Positions 42,481-52,139 of a stretch of 64,000 bases of DNA are shown piece after piece. Positions within the stretch are counted from its first letter, which is position 1; each line of letters begins with the position of its first letter. The notes under the pieces are model-generated. The model did not search any database and had not been told where the DNA came from. It saw nothing but the letters and a program-made list of their open reading frames with translations. Origin of the DNA: Minicystis rosea. Lineage in GTDB: Bacteria > Myxococcota_A > Polyangia > Polyangiales > Polyangiaceae. Made by a program: the position numbers and the translations under genes. The stretch spans positions 5,191,573 to 5,255,572 of the forward strand of contig CP016211.1 in NCBI GenBank assembly GCA_001931535.1, written 5' to 3'.

Positions 42481-44165
42481 CTAGAGACCTGACCAATTAG
42501 GCCGCAACCCTGGCAAGCTGGTCGGCCACGCAGAGGTTCGAGAGCGCCGCCTGGCGCCGCAGATCGAACAGGTTCCTGCGCAGCCCTCGGTAGCGGGCGC
42601 GGTCGCCTTGGCGGTTGTGGATCGTGGCCAGGGCGTGCTCGACCCCGACGCGCTGGCGCAGCGTTGCTCTGCCTTCAGGCGTCTTGGCGTGCGCGCGGAG
42701 CTCGACGAGGAAAGGCTCGTTCGGGTGAACCGAGAGGCTGCGCCCTCGCTTGCCTGCGGCCTGCGTACATCGCACACGGAGCGGACAAGCCGCGCAGCGC
42801 GTGGCGGGGAAGTGGAGGGTTTGGCCGAGCGCAAAGGGCACCACCACGTCGTTCGGGCAGCGCACGGTGCCAGCGTCGAGATCGATGGTGAAGTCCGCTT
42901 TGGAGAAGAGCGCGCCGTTGCGCAGCGGGAACGGCTTGCAGCGCACCGCCATTCCACGGCGTCGATGCGACTCGATGCTCTCGTCGCCGAGATAGCCGCG
43001 ATCGATGAACAGCTCGTGCACGTCGGCGCCCTGACGCTCGATATCCGCGAACAGCTCCGCTGCTGCGACGCGCTCCGGCTGGTTGGCCGGCGTGAGCGCG
43101 ACGGCGCACACGAGCCCGGGCGTGTCGAGATCGACGGCGATGTGCCGCTTGTAGCCATCGATGCGCTTCTTCTTGCTCTTGCGGCCGTGGCGCATGTCCG
43201 CATCGCTGACGCTGATACGTCGATCCTTGGCGACGCCGTGCTTGATGCGCCGACCGCCGCCATCGTCGGGATCGGGCTCGGTATCCTGCGCGACGAGCTT
43301 CTCGACCAGCTCCCACTGCTCTTTGAGCGGAGGTGCGCCGAGGTGCTCTGCGAGCTGCTTGTTCATCCACGCGCCGAGCGCGGACACTTGTGCGAGCAGC
43401 TTCTCCAGCGCCCGCTTCTTCGCGCCGGCATCGTCCCAGTCGATGTCGAGCCCCGTCTTGATGCTCGTCGCCGTGACGACCGGGATGCCCGCGTCCTTCG
43501 CGACCTCCTCGAACGATCTGCCCGTCAGCTCGGCCGCCGTACGCACCACGTGTTTGGCCGCACGACCGATGAGATTGAACGTGTCCTCGACGCGCCCCGC
43601 GCCCCACAGCGGGCTCGCATCGAACGCCGCGCGCAGGTGCGTCGCGCTGAACCCGCCGGTCTCCCGCGCCAGCCGCACGGTCCTGTCGAACAGCTCGCGG
43701 TCGAGGTCGTGCTCGATCATGCGCTGGCGGAAGTAGAACAGCGTCCCTTGCGAAAAGAGCGGCTCCTCGGCGCTCAAACAACCGAGCACCATCTGCCAAC
43801 GCCGATCCATCACCGTCAGCTCGACGACTTCGTGATCCGGCACGCCAAGCGCAGCTTGCAGCAGCGACGCCAGCGCCAACTGCACCGGCGGTACGCGGTC
43901 TGCACGCTCGTAGGCCGCGTGCAACTTCCGCTGCATCTCCTCATCGAAGATGAGGTGCCGGAGCTCCCGCAGAAACACGAAGACGCGTCGCTTCCCACAA
44001 CGTTCGACGATCTTCTTTTCCAACGACGACAGCTCGACCGGCGGCTTCCAGAGCGTGGCCATGCGGCACCTCCAGTTCCGGTTTGATCAGAGGGCCGCGC
44101 CGGTGTCGATCCCGCGGTGGGTAAGGGATCGATCTTCCTTGGTTCTTAGTTGATCGGGTCTCTAG
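42481..44165. mobile_element. IS1182-like insertion sequence with CTAG target duplication
   Basis: CTAG stands at 42481-42484 and again at 44162-44165, flanking an element with ends AGACCTGACCAATTA and (inverted) AGACCCGATCAACTA, an imperfect terminal inverted repeat. The single transposase gene fills it. Removing it leaves TGA GCTAGG ATG on the minus strand: the stop codon of the gene ending at 44167, six bases, then the start codon at 42479. The insertion therefore split a tight operon. Confidence 0.85.
42497..44062 (-). CDS. IS1182-family DDE transposase
   Basis: The 521-residue protein is intact, starting MATLWKPPVELSSLE at 44062. The N-terminal domain has PPVQLALASLLQAALG and SQGTLFYFRQRMIEHDLD. 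The DDE catalytic core shows AAFDASPLWGAGRVEDTFNL, GYKRHIAVDLDTPGLVCA, FIDRGYLGDE and the final Glu in RVGVEHALATIHNRQGDRARY. A CxxCpxrxxC cluster (CAACPLRVRC) precedes the last block. All fit IS1182-type transposases, which excise and insert the element by DDE chemistry. No frameshift or stop interrupts it, so the element may still be active. Confidence 0.93.
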   Translation of the reverse strand: MATLWKPPVELSSLEKKIVERCGKRRVFVFLRELRHLIFDEEMQRKLHAAYERADRVPPVQLALASLLQAALGVPDHEVVELTVMDRRWQMVLGCLSAEEPLFSQGTLFYFRQRMIEHDLDRELFDRTVRLARETGGFSATHLRAAFDASPLWGAGRVEDTFNLIGRAAKHVVRTAAELTGRSFEEVAKDAGIPVVTATSIKTGLDIDWDDAGAKKRALEKLLAQVSALGAWMNKQLAEHLGAPPLKEQWELVEKLVAQDTEPDPDDGGGRRIKHGVAKDRRISVSDADMRHGRKSKKKRIDGYKRHIAVDLDTPGLVCAVALTPANQPERVAAAELFADIERQGADVHELFIDRGYLGDESIESHRRRGMAVRCKPFPLRNGALFSKADFTIDLDAGTVRCPNDVVVPFALGQTLHFPATRCAACPLRVRCTQAAGKRGRSLSVHPNEPFLVELRAHAKTPEGRATLRQRVGVEHALATIHNRQGDRARYRGLRRNLFDLRRQAALSNLCVADQLARVAA

Positions 44166-44166
44166 C

Positions 44167-45960
44167 TCACCGAGGCGCGAGCCGCGCCACCCGGTCGCCG
44201 AGCACCACGTAGGCCGACGCGCCGTTCGATCGGATGCCCAGCACGGGAGGACCACCGCGCCATTGCACGAGCGTTTGCACCGCGCCTCGGTCGCTTACGT
44301 GCACCACCACGTGCGCATCGTCGCGGGCGAGCAGCGCGTATGCGCCGTCGGGCGCCGAGGCGAGGCCGTGAACGTCTCCCTCCACCGTGATCCGGCGCGA
44401 CGGGCCTCCGGTCACAGGCAGCGCAGCCACGCGGCCCGATCCGCTCGACCAGAACAGCGTGCCTGCGCTCACCGTCAGCCGAAAGCCGAGAAAACCATCG
44501 GGCGCGCGCTCTTCGACGAGCGTTTCGAGCGTGCGCCGATCAGGTTGCCAGCGCTCCAGGGAGACGATGTCCTTCTCGCCGAACAAGAAGGTGCGCTTTT
44601 TCTCTCCGCGCATGAAATGGATGCCGGATGCGCCGGCGACGAGGCCCCACGCCGCGGCGGATCGTGCAGGCACGATCGTCTCCCAGGCGCCGCCGGCGAT
44701 GGGCACGCGGAGGACCGCGCCTTCGCGGATGGCGTAGAGGTGTGCCTCGTGCACGACCCAATCCGTCGTGCGGCCGGGGCCGGGCGCAACCTCGATGGGC
44801 GCGCCGCCGGTGAGCGGCAAACGCACCACGCGTCCTTGCCGCTCGGTGACGACGACGTCGTCGCCGGCCGCGAGCGGTGGAATGGATCCGCTCGGCAGCG
44901 CGAGCAAGAGCACGGGATCCGAGCTCCCCGGATCGAAGCGGACCACCGTGGCTCCATCGACGGCGATCAAGCGATCGCCCACGGCCTGCACGCTGCGAAG
45001 GTGCCCGTGCCGGCCGGCCGCGACGAGATCCATTCCCTCGGGGACCGCGGCGGGCATCGGCCCGAGCGCGCGATCGAAGCGCGCGACGTCGTCGTCGATG
45101 CCCGTCGCGCGCGCGACCTCGCGGAGCGCGTCGCGACGAGGCGGAGAGATCAGCCGAGCAACGGCGTCCTTCTGCGCGCGCGTGGCCCCGTGCGTCGCCA
45201 GGAAGCGCGCCGCGCCGGCGGTCGCTTCGCTCGACAGATCGCTCGTCTCGATGGTCTGGAGCACGGCTTCCAAGCCCACCGCATCGAGCAAGCCCGCGGC
45301 GACGTCCTCGTACGCGGGATGACCACTGTAGGGGCCGGCGCCGCGCCCGTACCACGCGAGCAACGCCGAGGCCGCGTCGGTGCTGCCGCGGTCCGCGATC
45401 AGATCATGCGCCGCGCGCGCGTAGCGCTCCACGCCGAAGGCGGGGAGGCCGGCGACGAACAGCGATGGAAGATGCGGCATGATCGCGACGGGCGCCGACG
45501 CGAGCCATGCCTCTTGCTGCGCCGCCCGCCGGCGCGCGGACGCCGCGTCGTGATCGTACGCGTCGAGCAGCGCCTGCTCGCCGCGCGCGGCGAGCCATAC
45601 GAACAACGCGCGTCCATCGGCGAGCTCCGCGTCGGCGTCCCACGCATCGAGCCGCAGGGACACGCCGTGGTGCAGCCCGAGCGCAGCCACGAGACCACCG
45701 CGCGCATCGAGCAGCTCCACCGCGAGATCACCGTGGCAGAGGCAGCGGAACGCGGGGCCATCCTCGCGGATGCGGAGCGCGTCGCGCAGCGCGGTGAGGC
45801 TCTGGCCCTCGGCCTCGGCGAGCACCTTTCCGCCGAGCGGGCGCCCCTCGGACACGCCGCCCTCGCGCACCCGCGCGCGAGCGGCCTTGTCGAACAGGTC
45901 TTCGAGATCGCGGCTTCGCGGGCGACGGCCACCATCGAGCGCGACCGGGAGGCGCATCAT
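44167..45960 (-). CDS. Partner protein of the Rhs toxin: N-terminal helical region and C-terminal beta-propeller-like repeats
   Basis: The ATG at 45960 overlaps the stop of the Rhs gene (ATGA), indicating translational coupling. The 597-residue product has no signal peptide. Its first ~320 residues are helical and Arg/Ala-rich with no family I recognise. The rest contains repeats of strands like GDRLIAVDGATVVRFDPGS, GDDVVVTERQGRVVRLPLTGG and HEAHLYAIREGAVLRVPIAGG, as in beta-propellers. Being coupled to an Rhs toxin, it may be its immunity or loading protein, although most immunity proteins are smaller. Before the IS insertion the LPF-repeat gene followed directly. Confidence 0.7.
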   Translation of the reverse strand: MMRLPVALDGGRRPRSRDLEDLFDKAARARVREGGVSEGRPLGGKVLAEAEGQSLTALRDALRIREDGPAFRCLCHGDLAVELLDARGGLVAALGLHHGVSLRLDAWDADAELADGRALFVWLAARGEQALLDAYDHDAASARRRAAQQEAWLASAPVAIMPHLPSLFVAGLPAFGVERYARAAHDLIADRGSTDAASALLAWYGRGAGPYSGHPAYEDVAAGLLDAVGLEAVLQTIETSDLSSEATAGAARFLATHGATRAQKDAVARLISPPRRDALREVARATGIDDDVARFDRALGPMPAAVPEGMDLVAAGRHGHLRSVQAVGDRLIAVDGATVVRFDPGSSDPVLLLALPSGSIPPLAAGDDVVVTERQGRVVRLPLTGGAPIEVAPGPGRTTDWVVHEAHLYAIREGAVLRVPIAGGAWETIVPARSAAAWGLVAGASGIHFMRGEKKRTFLFGEKDIVSLERWQPDRRTLETLVEERAPDGFLGFRLTVSAGTLFWSSGSGRVAALPVTGGPSRRITVEGDVHGLASAPDGAYALLARDDAHVVVHVSDRGAVQTLVQWRGGPPVLGIRSNGASAYVVLGDRVARLAPR

Positions 45961-48900
45961 TTGAACGTGTGCAGCGTCGTCTCGGTGCCCGACGCGTCGG
46001 TGCTCGTCCAGCTCCCATTGTGCACGTAGACGGGCGGGTTGTACTTGGGATCGACGGGGCACATACCGCCGGGCGGCCAGTTGTTGGGCTTGCGCCAGAA
46101 CTGGTACCACTTCTTCCCGGAGAGATCGTCCGACTCACCGCGATGCGTGCGATCGGGCTGATCCGAGCGCGCGCCGTAGGCCGTCGATCCGGTCTGCGCG
46201 GCCACGCCGGCGGTGACGCTCGGCCCGGCGCCTTTGGGCGGCGTGGCGGCGTTGCACGCGTACATGTCGACCTTCGATCCAGGCCCGCCCGCGAAGCCCG
46301 CGTTCTTGAGCTTGTCGCCGAGCTGCGGTCCGTCGATGACCGGGCGCGAGCGATAGGGGATGCCGAGGAACCGCTTTTCCCGGCCCCACTCGACGATGCC
46401 CGGCGCGCCGTGCGTGGTGACGACGACGTGGTTCTCGCCGGCCAGATCACCGGGCTGGAGTCGATCGCAGTGGATGACCCGCGCGCCCGGGTACTGCTGC
46501 TGGATGGTCGTGAGGTGCTGGTTGATGACCTTGTCGTCGGGGCCGCCGACGACGATGGTCGTGAGCCCGAGCGGATCGATGTAGAGCGTCGGGTTCCGCA
46601 CGTAGCCGACGTCCTGCAAGGAGCCGACGAGCCCGAGCGGATCCGGCGTGGTGAAGACGTGCAGATCGGGCGCGTAGTAGCGGTACCGGTTGTAGTGCAG
46701 CCCGGTCATCGCGTCGGCGCGCTGGCCGGCGAAGCGGAGCGAGGAGGCGACGCCGTCGCGGCGCGCGAGCGCTCCCCAGGTCGTGAGATCCTGCTCGCCG
46801 ATGGCCTCGCCGTCGGCGCCGACGAAGAGATAGGGCGTGCCCGCGGCGTCGGTGGCCACGAGGCGGAAGCCCGCGTCGTCCTGGGCCTCGAGCAGCGGTG
46901 TGTAGCCGGTGTCGTCGAAGACACGCTGCACCCGGCGGCCGCCGGTGTGGATCTCCTCCACCGCGGATTCGCCGTCCCACCCGAACCAGGTGCTGCCGGC
47001 GTCGGTGACCTCGCAGATGCGCCGGCCGAGCGCGTCGTACAGGTAGCGGACGCGCGCGCCGTCGCCGCGCACCACCTCGGCGAGCTGATTGTTGTGCTGG
47101 TAAGCGTACGTGAACGATCGCGCCGGATCGTCGCCGGCGCGCGCCGCGAGGCGGCCGAGGCGATCCCATGTGAGCATCGCCGTGTCGGTCTGCACGGGGC
47201 GCCCATCGCGGCCGAGGCGCCACGATCCGCCCTCCGGGATGGCGGTGCCCTGCGGCGCGAACTGGAACGACTCATCCGCGCCGAGGCCGCGCGCGCCCAC
47301 GGGCCGGCCGAGATCGTCGAGATCGTAGCGGCGCCCGCCGCTGCGGCTGTCCTCCACGGCCGCGAGCGGACCGAGCCGGCTCCACACGAACGCGCGCTCG
47401 CGCGTCGGTGCGCCGTCCTCCCCGGCGAGCGTGACCTTGGTCGGCAGGCCGTAGCGATCGCGCTCCACCGCGAGGCGCGCCGCGCCGAACGCGTAGCCCA
47501 CGTCGAGCCCGCGCTCGTCCTGCGTGAACGCGAGCGCGGGCGCCTCCGCCTCGCCGGACGTGACGCGCACGGAGGCCAGGATGCCCGGCTTGCGATCGAA
47601 CGCGACACCCCAGCCCGTCGAGTAGCGGCGCTCGACGATCGCGCCGCGATCGTCGTAGCGATAGGTCACCGCGAAGCGGAACCCGCCGCAGACCTGCGTC
47701 TCGCAGAGCACGCGCCCCTCGACGTCGCGCTCGAACGTGATCTCGCTGGCCCCGCTCTTGGCGCGGACGAGGCTGCCCATGACGTCGTACTGGAGCTCTT
47801 CGATCAGGCCCGAGGCGTGCTCGCGCCGCGTGACGCGACCCTCGCCGTCGCGCTCCACGCGCACCCACGAGCCATCCGCGTGCTCGACGCGCACCACCTC
47901 GTTGCCGCCGTCGTGCTCGTACGTGGTGGTGACGCCGGCGAACGAGGTCTCGCGCGTCACGTTGCCTGCGGCGTCGTACGCGCGCAGGTAGCGCTCCCCC
48001 GCGGGGTTCTCCATCCAGATCAGCCGGAGGAGCGCGTCGTAACCCAGCTTGTACGTGCTGCCGTCGGCGGCGCGGGCCTCCACCAGCGCGTCGGCCACGT
48101 AGCGGTAGGTGGTGGTGCCGCCGCCGGGATCGCGCACGGCCTCGACCCGGTGGGTGGGCGAGATGCGGTGCGTGGTGGTGCGGCCCTCGGGCTCGCGGAT
48201 GGCGACGACGTCGCCGCGCGAGTCGTAGTCGAGCTCGTACTCGACCCCGATCGGCGACGTCATGGACACCGGCCGCCCCAACAGATCGAACACGTACTCG
48301 TAGCGCTGACCGGTGGCCGTGACGCGGCTCCGGATGTTGCCATGCGCGTCGTACGTGCGGACGTCGCGCGTCCCGTCCGGCAGGCTCACCGCCGCGACCT
48401 GACCGCGCTCGTCGTACTCGAACTTGGTGCGGCGGCCGGCGGCGTCCACCTTCTCCACCACGCGCACGCCGTTGAAGCGGTAGCCGCGGCGCGAGCCGTC
48501 GGCCTCCACCATGGTGATGGTGCCCGTCTCCTCGTCGCGGTGCACCGCGGTGCGCGCCCCGTCGCGCAGCACGATCCCGTCGAACCGGCCGAACGCGTCG
48601 TAGCGCCGGCGCGTGATGCCTCCATCGCCGTCGCACACGCTGAGCAGGTTGCCCTGCGCGTCGTAGCGATGCTGCGTCACGTAGCCGCGCGGATCGACGT
48701 ACTCCTCGACCAGGCCGAGCGCGTTGCCGCGATAGCGGTGCGTGCCGCCGGCAGCGTCGGTCATCGTCGTCTCGTACGGCCCGGGCCCGTACGTGAGCTG
48801 CGCGTGGAAGATGCCGCGCGCCCCCGACGCGTAGCCGCCCAGCTCGGCGAGCACGTCGCGGCCCGTGATCTCGCCCCATGTCTCCACGCAGCGCCGCTGC

Positions 48901-50168
48901 CCGTCCACGTCGGCGTACACGAAGCGGAACGTCACGCCGTTCGGCTGATGCTCCGCGACGAGGTAGTGCTGGTCGTCGTACTCGTACCGCGTCTGCACGC
49001 CGCCCGCGTCGAGGACCGACACGAGGTCGCCGCGATCGTCGATCTCGTACGTGACGAGGCGGCTCCGGTGCGGGCTGCCGTCGCCCGACACGACCGTCAG
49101 CTCCCAGATCAGGAAGCGCCCCTCGCGCACCAGCGCGGCGCGACGACCCACGGAGTCGATGATGCCGACGAGCTCGTCGCCTTCCCAGAACAGCTCGATG
49201 GAGTTGCCGAACGTGTCGCGCAGCTCCGCGAGGTGGTAGTCGTTCGTCCCCTGCCGGCGCAGGAGGATGCGCGCGAAGCCGTCGTCGAGGGTGAGCGAGA
49301 GCGCGTGGCCGACGCGCGAGATGCGCCGCCCGTAGGGGAGCAGCACGACCTCGTCCTCACCCGGGAAGGCCGCCGTCGTCTCGCGGAGCGACGGGTCGAC
49401 GAGCACCATCCGGTCGCCGCGGACGTGGGCGCGGTAGTGGAGATCGTGGGCCCAGCCGAAGCCCATGCCGCAGCTCTTCCGCACCGCGGAGCTCGTGTAG
49501 CCGCGCGCGAAGCGGAGCGGCAGGAAGCCCGGCAGCATGAAGTCGAGCTCCGGGTTCGTGAACATCGCGCCCGTGATCACGTCGACGGGGTGACCGGCGC
49601 TCTGCTGCCCTTCGGCGCCGGGCGCCGCAGGCGCATTCGGCGGCGCCGCGCCCGAGTTGCTGCCCCCGCCTCCACCGCCGCCGTTGCTCCCGCCGCCGGG
49701 CCCGCCCTGCCCCGGCCCACCGGCGCCTCCGCCCGCGCCGCCGCCGCCGGATCCCGTGCCGCCAGCGCCGCTGGCCTTCGCGCCGGCACCGACGGTGATC
49801 GACTTGTTCATCTGCCCCATCGCGCCGGTGATCCCCGCCATCCCCAGCTCGATGAAGACGATGGGCGCGCCCAGCCACGGGAAGCACGGCCCGCAGGTGT
49901 TGAGGCTGACGATCTCTTTGAGCGTGCCCGGCTCGTTGCCGTGGCACTTGCTCATGCACCCGCCCACGGTGAGGATCTTCGCGCCCTCGATCTTCGTGCG
50001 CATGCACGGATCGGTGATCCCCTCCATCACCGATCCGAACGTCGGATACGGGATCGGCAACGGCGCGGGCGCCGCCGGCGTCAGGCAAACGCTGACGGCG
50101 AGCCCCGTCTGCACGTGGCCCGACTTGTCCGTGATCGTGTCCAGGAAGAGCGCAGTGACCTTTCCCAT
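45957..50168 (-). CDS. PAAR-like (DUF4150) Rhs polymorphic toxin with candidate His/Cys protease tip
   Basis: The ATG at 50168 (MGKVTALFLDTITDKSGH) yields 1403 residues. Residues 1-125 resemble the DUF4150 PAAR-like tip (PIPYPTFGSVMEGITDPC, CMSKCHGNEPGT, CGPCFPWLGAP). A Gly-rich linker follows, then YD/Rhs repeats forming the shell, ending at GLHYNRYRYYAPDLHVFTTP and the cleavage motif DPLGL (about 1197-1201). The variable 202-residue tip contains VVVTTHGAPG (His about 1253) and VDMYACNAA (Cys about 1305), spaced like the His/Cys dyad of clan CD proteases such as C80. It would be loaded on VgrG and fired into prey by T6SS. The toxin activity is inferred. Confidence 0.88.
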   Translation of the reverse strand: MGKVTALFLDTITDKSGHVQTGLAVSVCLTPAAPAPLPIPYPTFGSVMEGITDPCMRTKIEGAKILTVGGCMSKCHGNEPGTLKEIVSLNTCGPCFPWLGAPIVFIELGMAGITGAMGQMNKSITVGAGAKASGAGGTGSGGGGAGGGAGGPGQGGPGGGSNGGGGGGGSNSGAAPPNAPAAPGAEGQQSAGHPVDVITGAMFTNPELDFMLPGFLPLRFARGYTSSAVRKSCGMGFGWAHDLHYRAHVRGDRMVLVDPSLRETTAAFPGEDEVVLLPYGRRISRVGHALSLTLDDGFARILLRRQGTNDYHLAELRDTFGNSIELFWEGDELVGIIDSVGRRAALVREGRFLIWELTVVSGDGSPHRSRLVTYEIDDRGDLVSVLDAGGVQTRYEYDDQHYLVAEHQPNGVTFRFVYADVDGQRRCVETWGEITGRDVLAELGGYASGARGIFHAQLTYGPGPYETTMTDAAGGTHRYRGNALGLVEEYVDPRGYVTQHRYDAQGNLLSVCDGDGGITRRRYDAFGRFDGIVLRDGARTAVHRDEETGTITMVEADGSRRGYRFNGVRVVEKVDAAGRRTKFEYDERGQVAAVSLPDGTRDVRTYDAHGNIRSRVTATGQRYEYVFDLLGRPVSMTSPIGVEYELDYDSRGDVVAIREPEGRTTTHRISPTHRVEAVRDPGGGTTTYRYVADALVEARAADGSTYKLGYDALLRLIWMENPAGERYLRAYDAAGNVTRETSFAGVTTTYEHDGGNEVVRVEHADGSWVRVERDGEGRVTRREHASGLIEELQYDVMGSLVRAKSGASEITFERDVEGRVLCETQVCGGFRFAVTYRYDDRGAIVERRYSTGWGVAFDRKPGILASVRVTSGEAEAPALAFTQDERGLDVGYAFGAARLAVERDRYGLPTKVTLAGEDGAPTRERAFVWSRLGPLAAVEDSRSGGRRYDLDDLGRPVGARGLGADESFQFAPQGTAIPEGGSWRLGRDGRPVQTDTAMLTWDRLGRLAARAGDDPARSFTYAYQHNNQLAEVVRGDGARVRYLYDALGRRICEVTDAGSTWFGWDGESAVEEIHTGGRRVQRVFDDTGYTPLLEAQDDAGFRLVATDAAGTPYLFVGADGEAIGEQDLTTWGALARRDGVASSLRFAGQRADAMTGLHYNRYRYYAPDLHVFTTPDPLGLVGSLQDVGYVRNPTLYIDPLGLTTIVVGGPDDKVINQHLTTIQQQYPGARVIHCDRLQPGDLAGENHVVVTTHGAPGIVEWGREKRFLGIPYRSRPVIDGPQLGDKLKNAGFAGGPGSKVDMYACNAATPPKGAGPSVTAGVAAQTGSTAYGARSDQPDRTHRGESDDLSGKKWYQFWRKPNNWPPGGMCPVDPKYNPPVYVHNGSWTSTDASGTETTLHTFK

Positions 50169-50445
50169 GGCGCGCGGGATCGTCGCACGCTGTTCGCGAG
50201 GCCACAAGCACGGCTCGTTGTCCAATTGCCTCGAGCTCGTTTCGACGACCTGACACAGTAGTGCTATCGCCCCCACTCGCGCTGTCCCAGCCCTCCATCG
50301 GCGAGCTGGTCTGTATGGATGGAATCGGCATCTCGTCTTCGCGTCTCCGATTCGACATCGGCTGATGAGACTCGGTATCATCAATCGCGGGCGCGCCTCG
50401 GCACGAGCGGTGCCCGCGATTGACGCCACGCTCCGCGCCATCGGC
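50169..50445. other. Intergenic region upstream of the Rhs gene
   Basis: No intact gene. It lies between the Rhs start and the transposase remnant and should hold the Rhs promoter. I see no clear palindrome. Confidence 0.5.
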
Positions 50446-50571
50446 CTCGGCGAGCTCGTCCAGATCGACGGCTGCGACCACGAGTGGTTCGAGCAGCGCG
50501 CGGCGCGGTGCACGTTGTTGGTGTTCGTCCACGACGCGACGGGGCGCCTGATGCACCTGCGCTTCGCACCG
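50446..50571 (+). pseudogene. Transposase remnant (ISNCY-like DDE core fragment)
   Basis: The plus strand encodes LGELVQIDGCDHEWFE followed by CTLLVFVHDATGRLMHLRF. This is the start of a DDE integrase core as I recall it from ISNCY-type transposases (GELIQIDGSDHRWFE...TLLVFIDDATGRL). The first Asp of the triad is present but the rest of the core is missing: homology stops at about 50571, and no upstream helix-turn-helix is seen. It is a short relic of an insertion beside the Rhs locus. Confidence 0.75.
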
Positions 50572-50646
50572 AGAATATCGCCTGCGCATGACGTGCGCGG
50601 GCCGAGCACCTGCGTCGCAAACGTGTTTCGCGCCGGGCCGCGCCGA

Positions 50647-51276
50647 CTAGATCGGATTGAAGTGGATGCTGTTGATGCAGCACCAGCTCCCATGGAACGG
50701 AGGGGTCTCGCTGCTGTTCCCTCCGGTGCAGTTCGTGCAAATCTTGATGTCGCCATTGTTCGAGCAACAGGCGGCCCTCGTCGCGGGCTCGAACGTCTCG
50801 TTCTTGGGAGCGGCGACGAGCACCGTGCCGACGTTCAGGGAGACCGTCACGGGCTCGCCGTCCTCACCTCCCGTGAGGGGCGCGAACTGGGGCTGCACCA
50901 TGGTCCCCGGCGGGAGCCCGAGCGTGTTCGTCGTCTCCTCGTCCAGCGGGATGGCCTCTTTCACGGCCAGGCCCCCTCTGGCGAAGAGAAAGTCCGGCCT
51001 CACGAGGTACGTGAGCTCGACGCGATCATGAGACACCGCGGTCAGGATCTCGGTGGGATTGGGCGCGCCGAAGTCGAAGGTGCAGACGTTGGTTCCCTTT
51101 TCGTCCCCGCACGCGCCGTCCGGGCTGAGGTAGCGCGTCCTGGCGCGGATTTGGAGGCTGGTCACGGCGCTCTCCGCCTTGCCGATGGGATCGGCGACGT
51201 CCGCGGAGCTGCACGCGATCATGGGCAGTGCAGTCAGGATCGAGATCGAGAGCGCGAGCACGAGCTTATGGGTCAT
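50647..51276 (-). CDS. Lipoprotein of unknown function with Cys-rich C-terminus
   Basis: The ATG at 51276 has GGAG eight bases upstream and starts a classic signal peptide (MTHKLVLALSISILTALPMIAC) with lipobox. The 209-residue product is otherwise beta-rich (RVELTYLVRPDFLFARGGLAV). It ends in a compact Cys-rich segment (CCSNNGDIKICTNCTGG, SWCCINSIHF), probably disulfide-bonded. I do not recognise the family. The frame extends upstream to 51489 but the Arg-rich translation there is not credible. Confidence 0.75.
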   Translation of the reverse strand: MTHKLVLALSISILTALPMIACSSADVADPIGKAESAVTSLQIRARTRYLSPDGACGDEKGTNVCTFDFGAPNPTEILTAVSHDRVELTYLVRPDFLFARGGLAVKEAIPLDEETTNTLGLPPGTMVQPQFAPLTGGEDGEPVTVSLNVGTVLVAAPKNETFEPATRAACCSNNGDIKICTNCTGGNSSETPPFHGSWCCINSIHFNPI

Positions 51277-52139
51277 CGGTGTCTCCTGTCGGGTGAGTCG
51301 GGAAGATGGATGCCGGCATGCCGCCCGACAGCGAGGTCGGGCAGCGCGCCGTCGAGTCCGTCGAACGTGGGGCCTGGAGCGTCGAACGAAATCTCCCGTC
51401 GCCGGCCTGCGGATATGCGGCGCGCGCCTGCGTCGCTCGGCTTCGGCGTACGAGGCTACGCCTTCACCTTCGCGCCTCGACGCGCGCACGTCTCCTGGGC
51501 CTGCTCGGTCCGATTCTGTTGGGCGCTCCTACGCCGCGACGAGCGGGAGCTTGGACATACGAAATGAGCGCCGGCGCATTTTCTTTTCGGGGCCCGTCCC
51601 CCGCGCGGTCCGCCGATCCCGCGTCCGGCTCGGATCGGGGAGGATCAGCTTCTCTTCGGGCCGACGTGCTCGCTGCAAACGGTCAGGCGCGCGCTCTCCC
51701 GCGCTGCCACACGCCCTTTGTCCACAGGATCAGCCGCGCTTCGACGCTCGTCAGCACCGCCGTGAAGTCGATGAGGACGATGCTCGTACTCAGGCCGGGC
51801 TGGGAGAGCCGCGAAATCCACGCTCAATGGCCTCGATGCGGACCGCGCCACCGACGAGGAGCTCATCGTCGCGCCTAGCAGCGTCGCCGTCGAGACGGTC
51901 TGTGGCCAGTCCTTGTACTGGTTTCCCCCGGACGCGATGATGGTGGAGTGACGATAACCGCCCACAAGGTTGTTGCTGTTTCCATCCATGATTCAGCGCG
52001 TCTCGTCGGCCCATCCGACTCCCAGCTCGGGGGCGAGGCTCCCGTCCAACCGCATGGATCCGTCGACAGGGCGCCGCGAGACCGCGTAGAGCTGGGCTTG
52101 ACTTCGGGAGCCTGTTTGCTCGCACTATCCGCGACCGAG
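51277..52139. other. 860-bp region without an accepted gene
   Basis: Many short frames, none convincing. On the minus strand around 51860-51989 an unusually protein-like stretch (NNLVGGYRHSTIIASGG, then QYKDWPQTV) follows directly after a stop codon, which hints at a decayed gene. Around 51348-51393 there is a GTCGAACG-rich direct repeat (GTCGAACGTGGGGCCTGGAGCGTCGAACG). Confidence 0.4.

Noticed and set aside
50365..51567. 400-residue plus-strand frame
   Set aside because: Only its first part (transposase remnant) is protein-like; the rest is antisense to the lipoprotein gene at 50647-51276.
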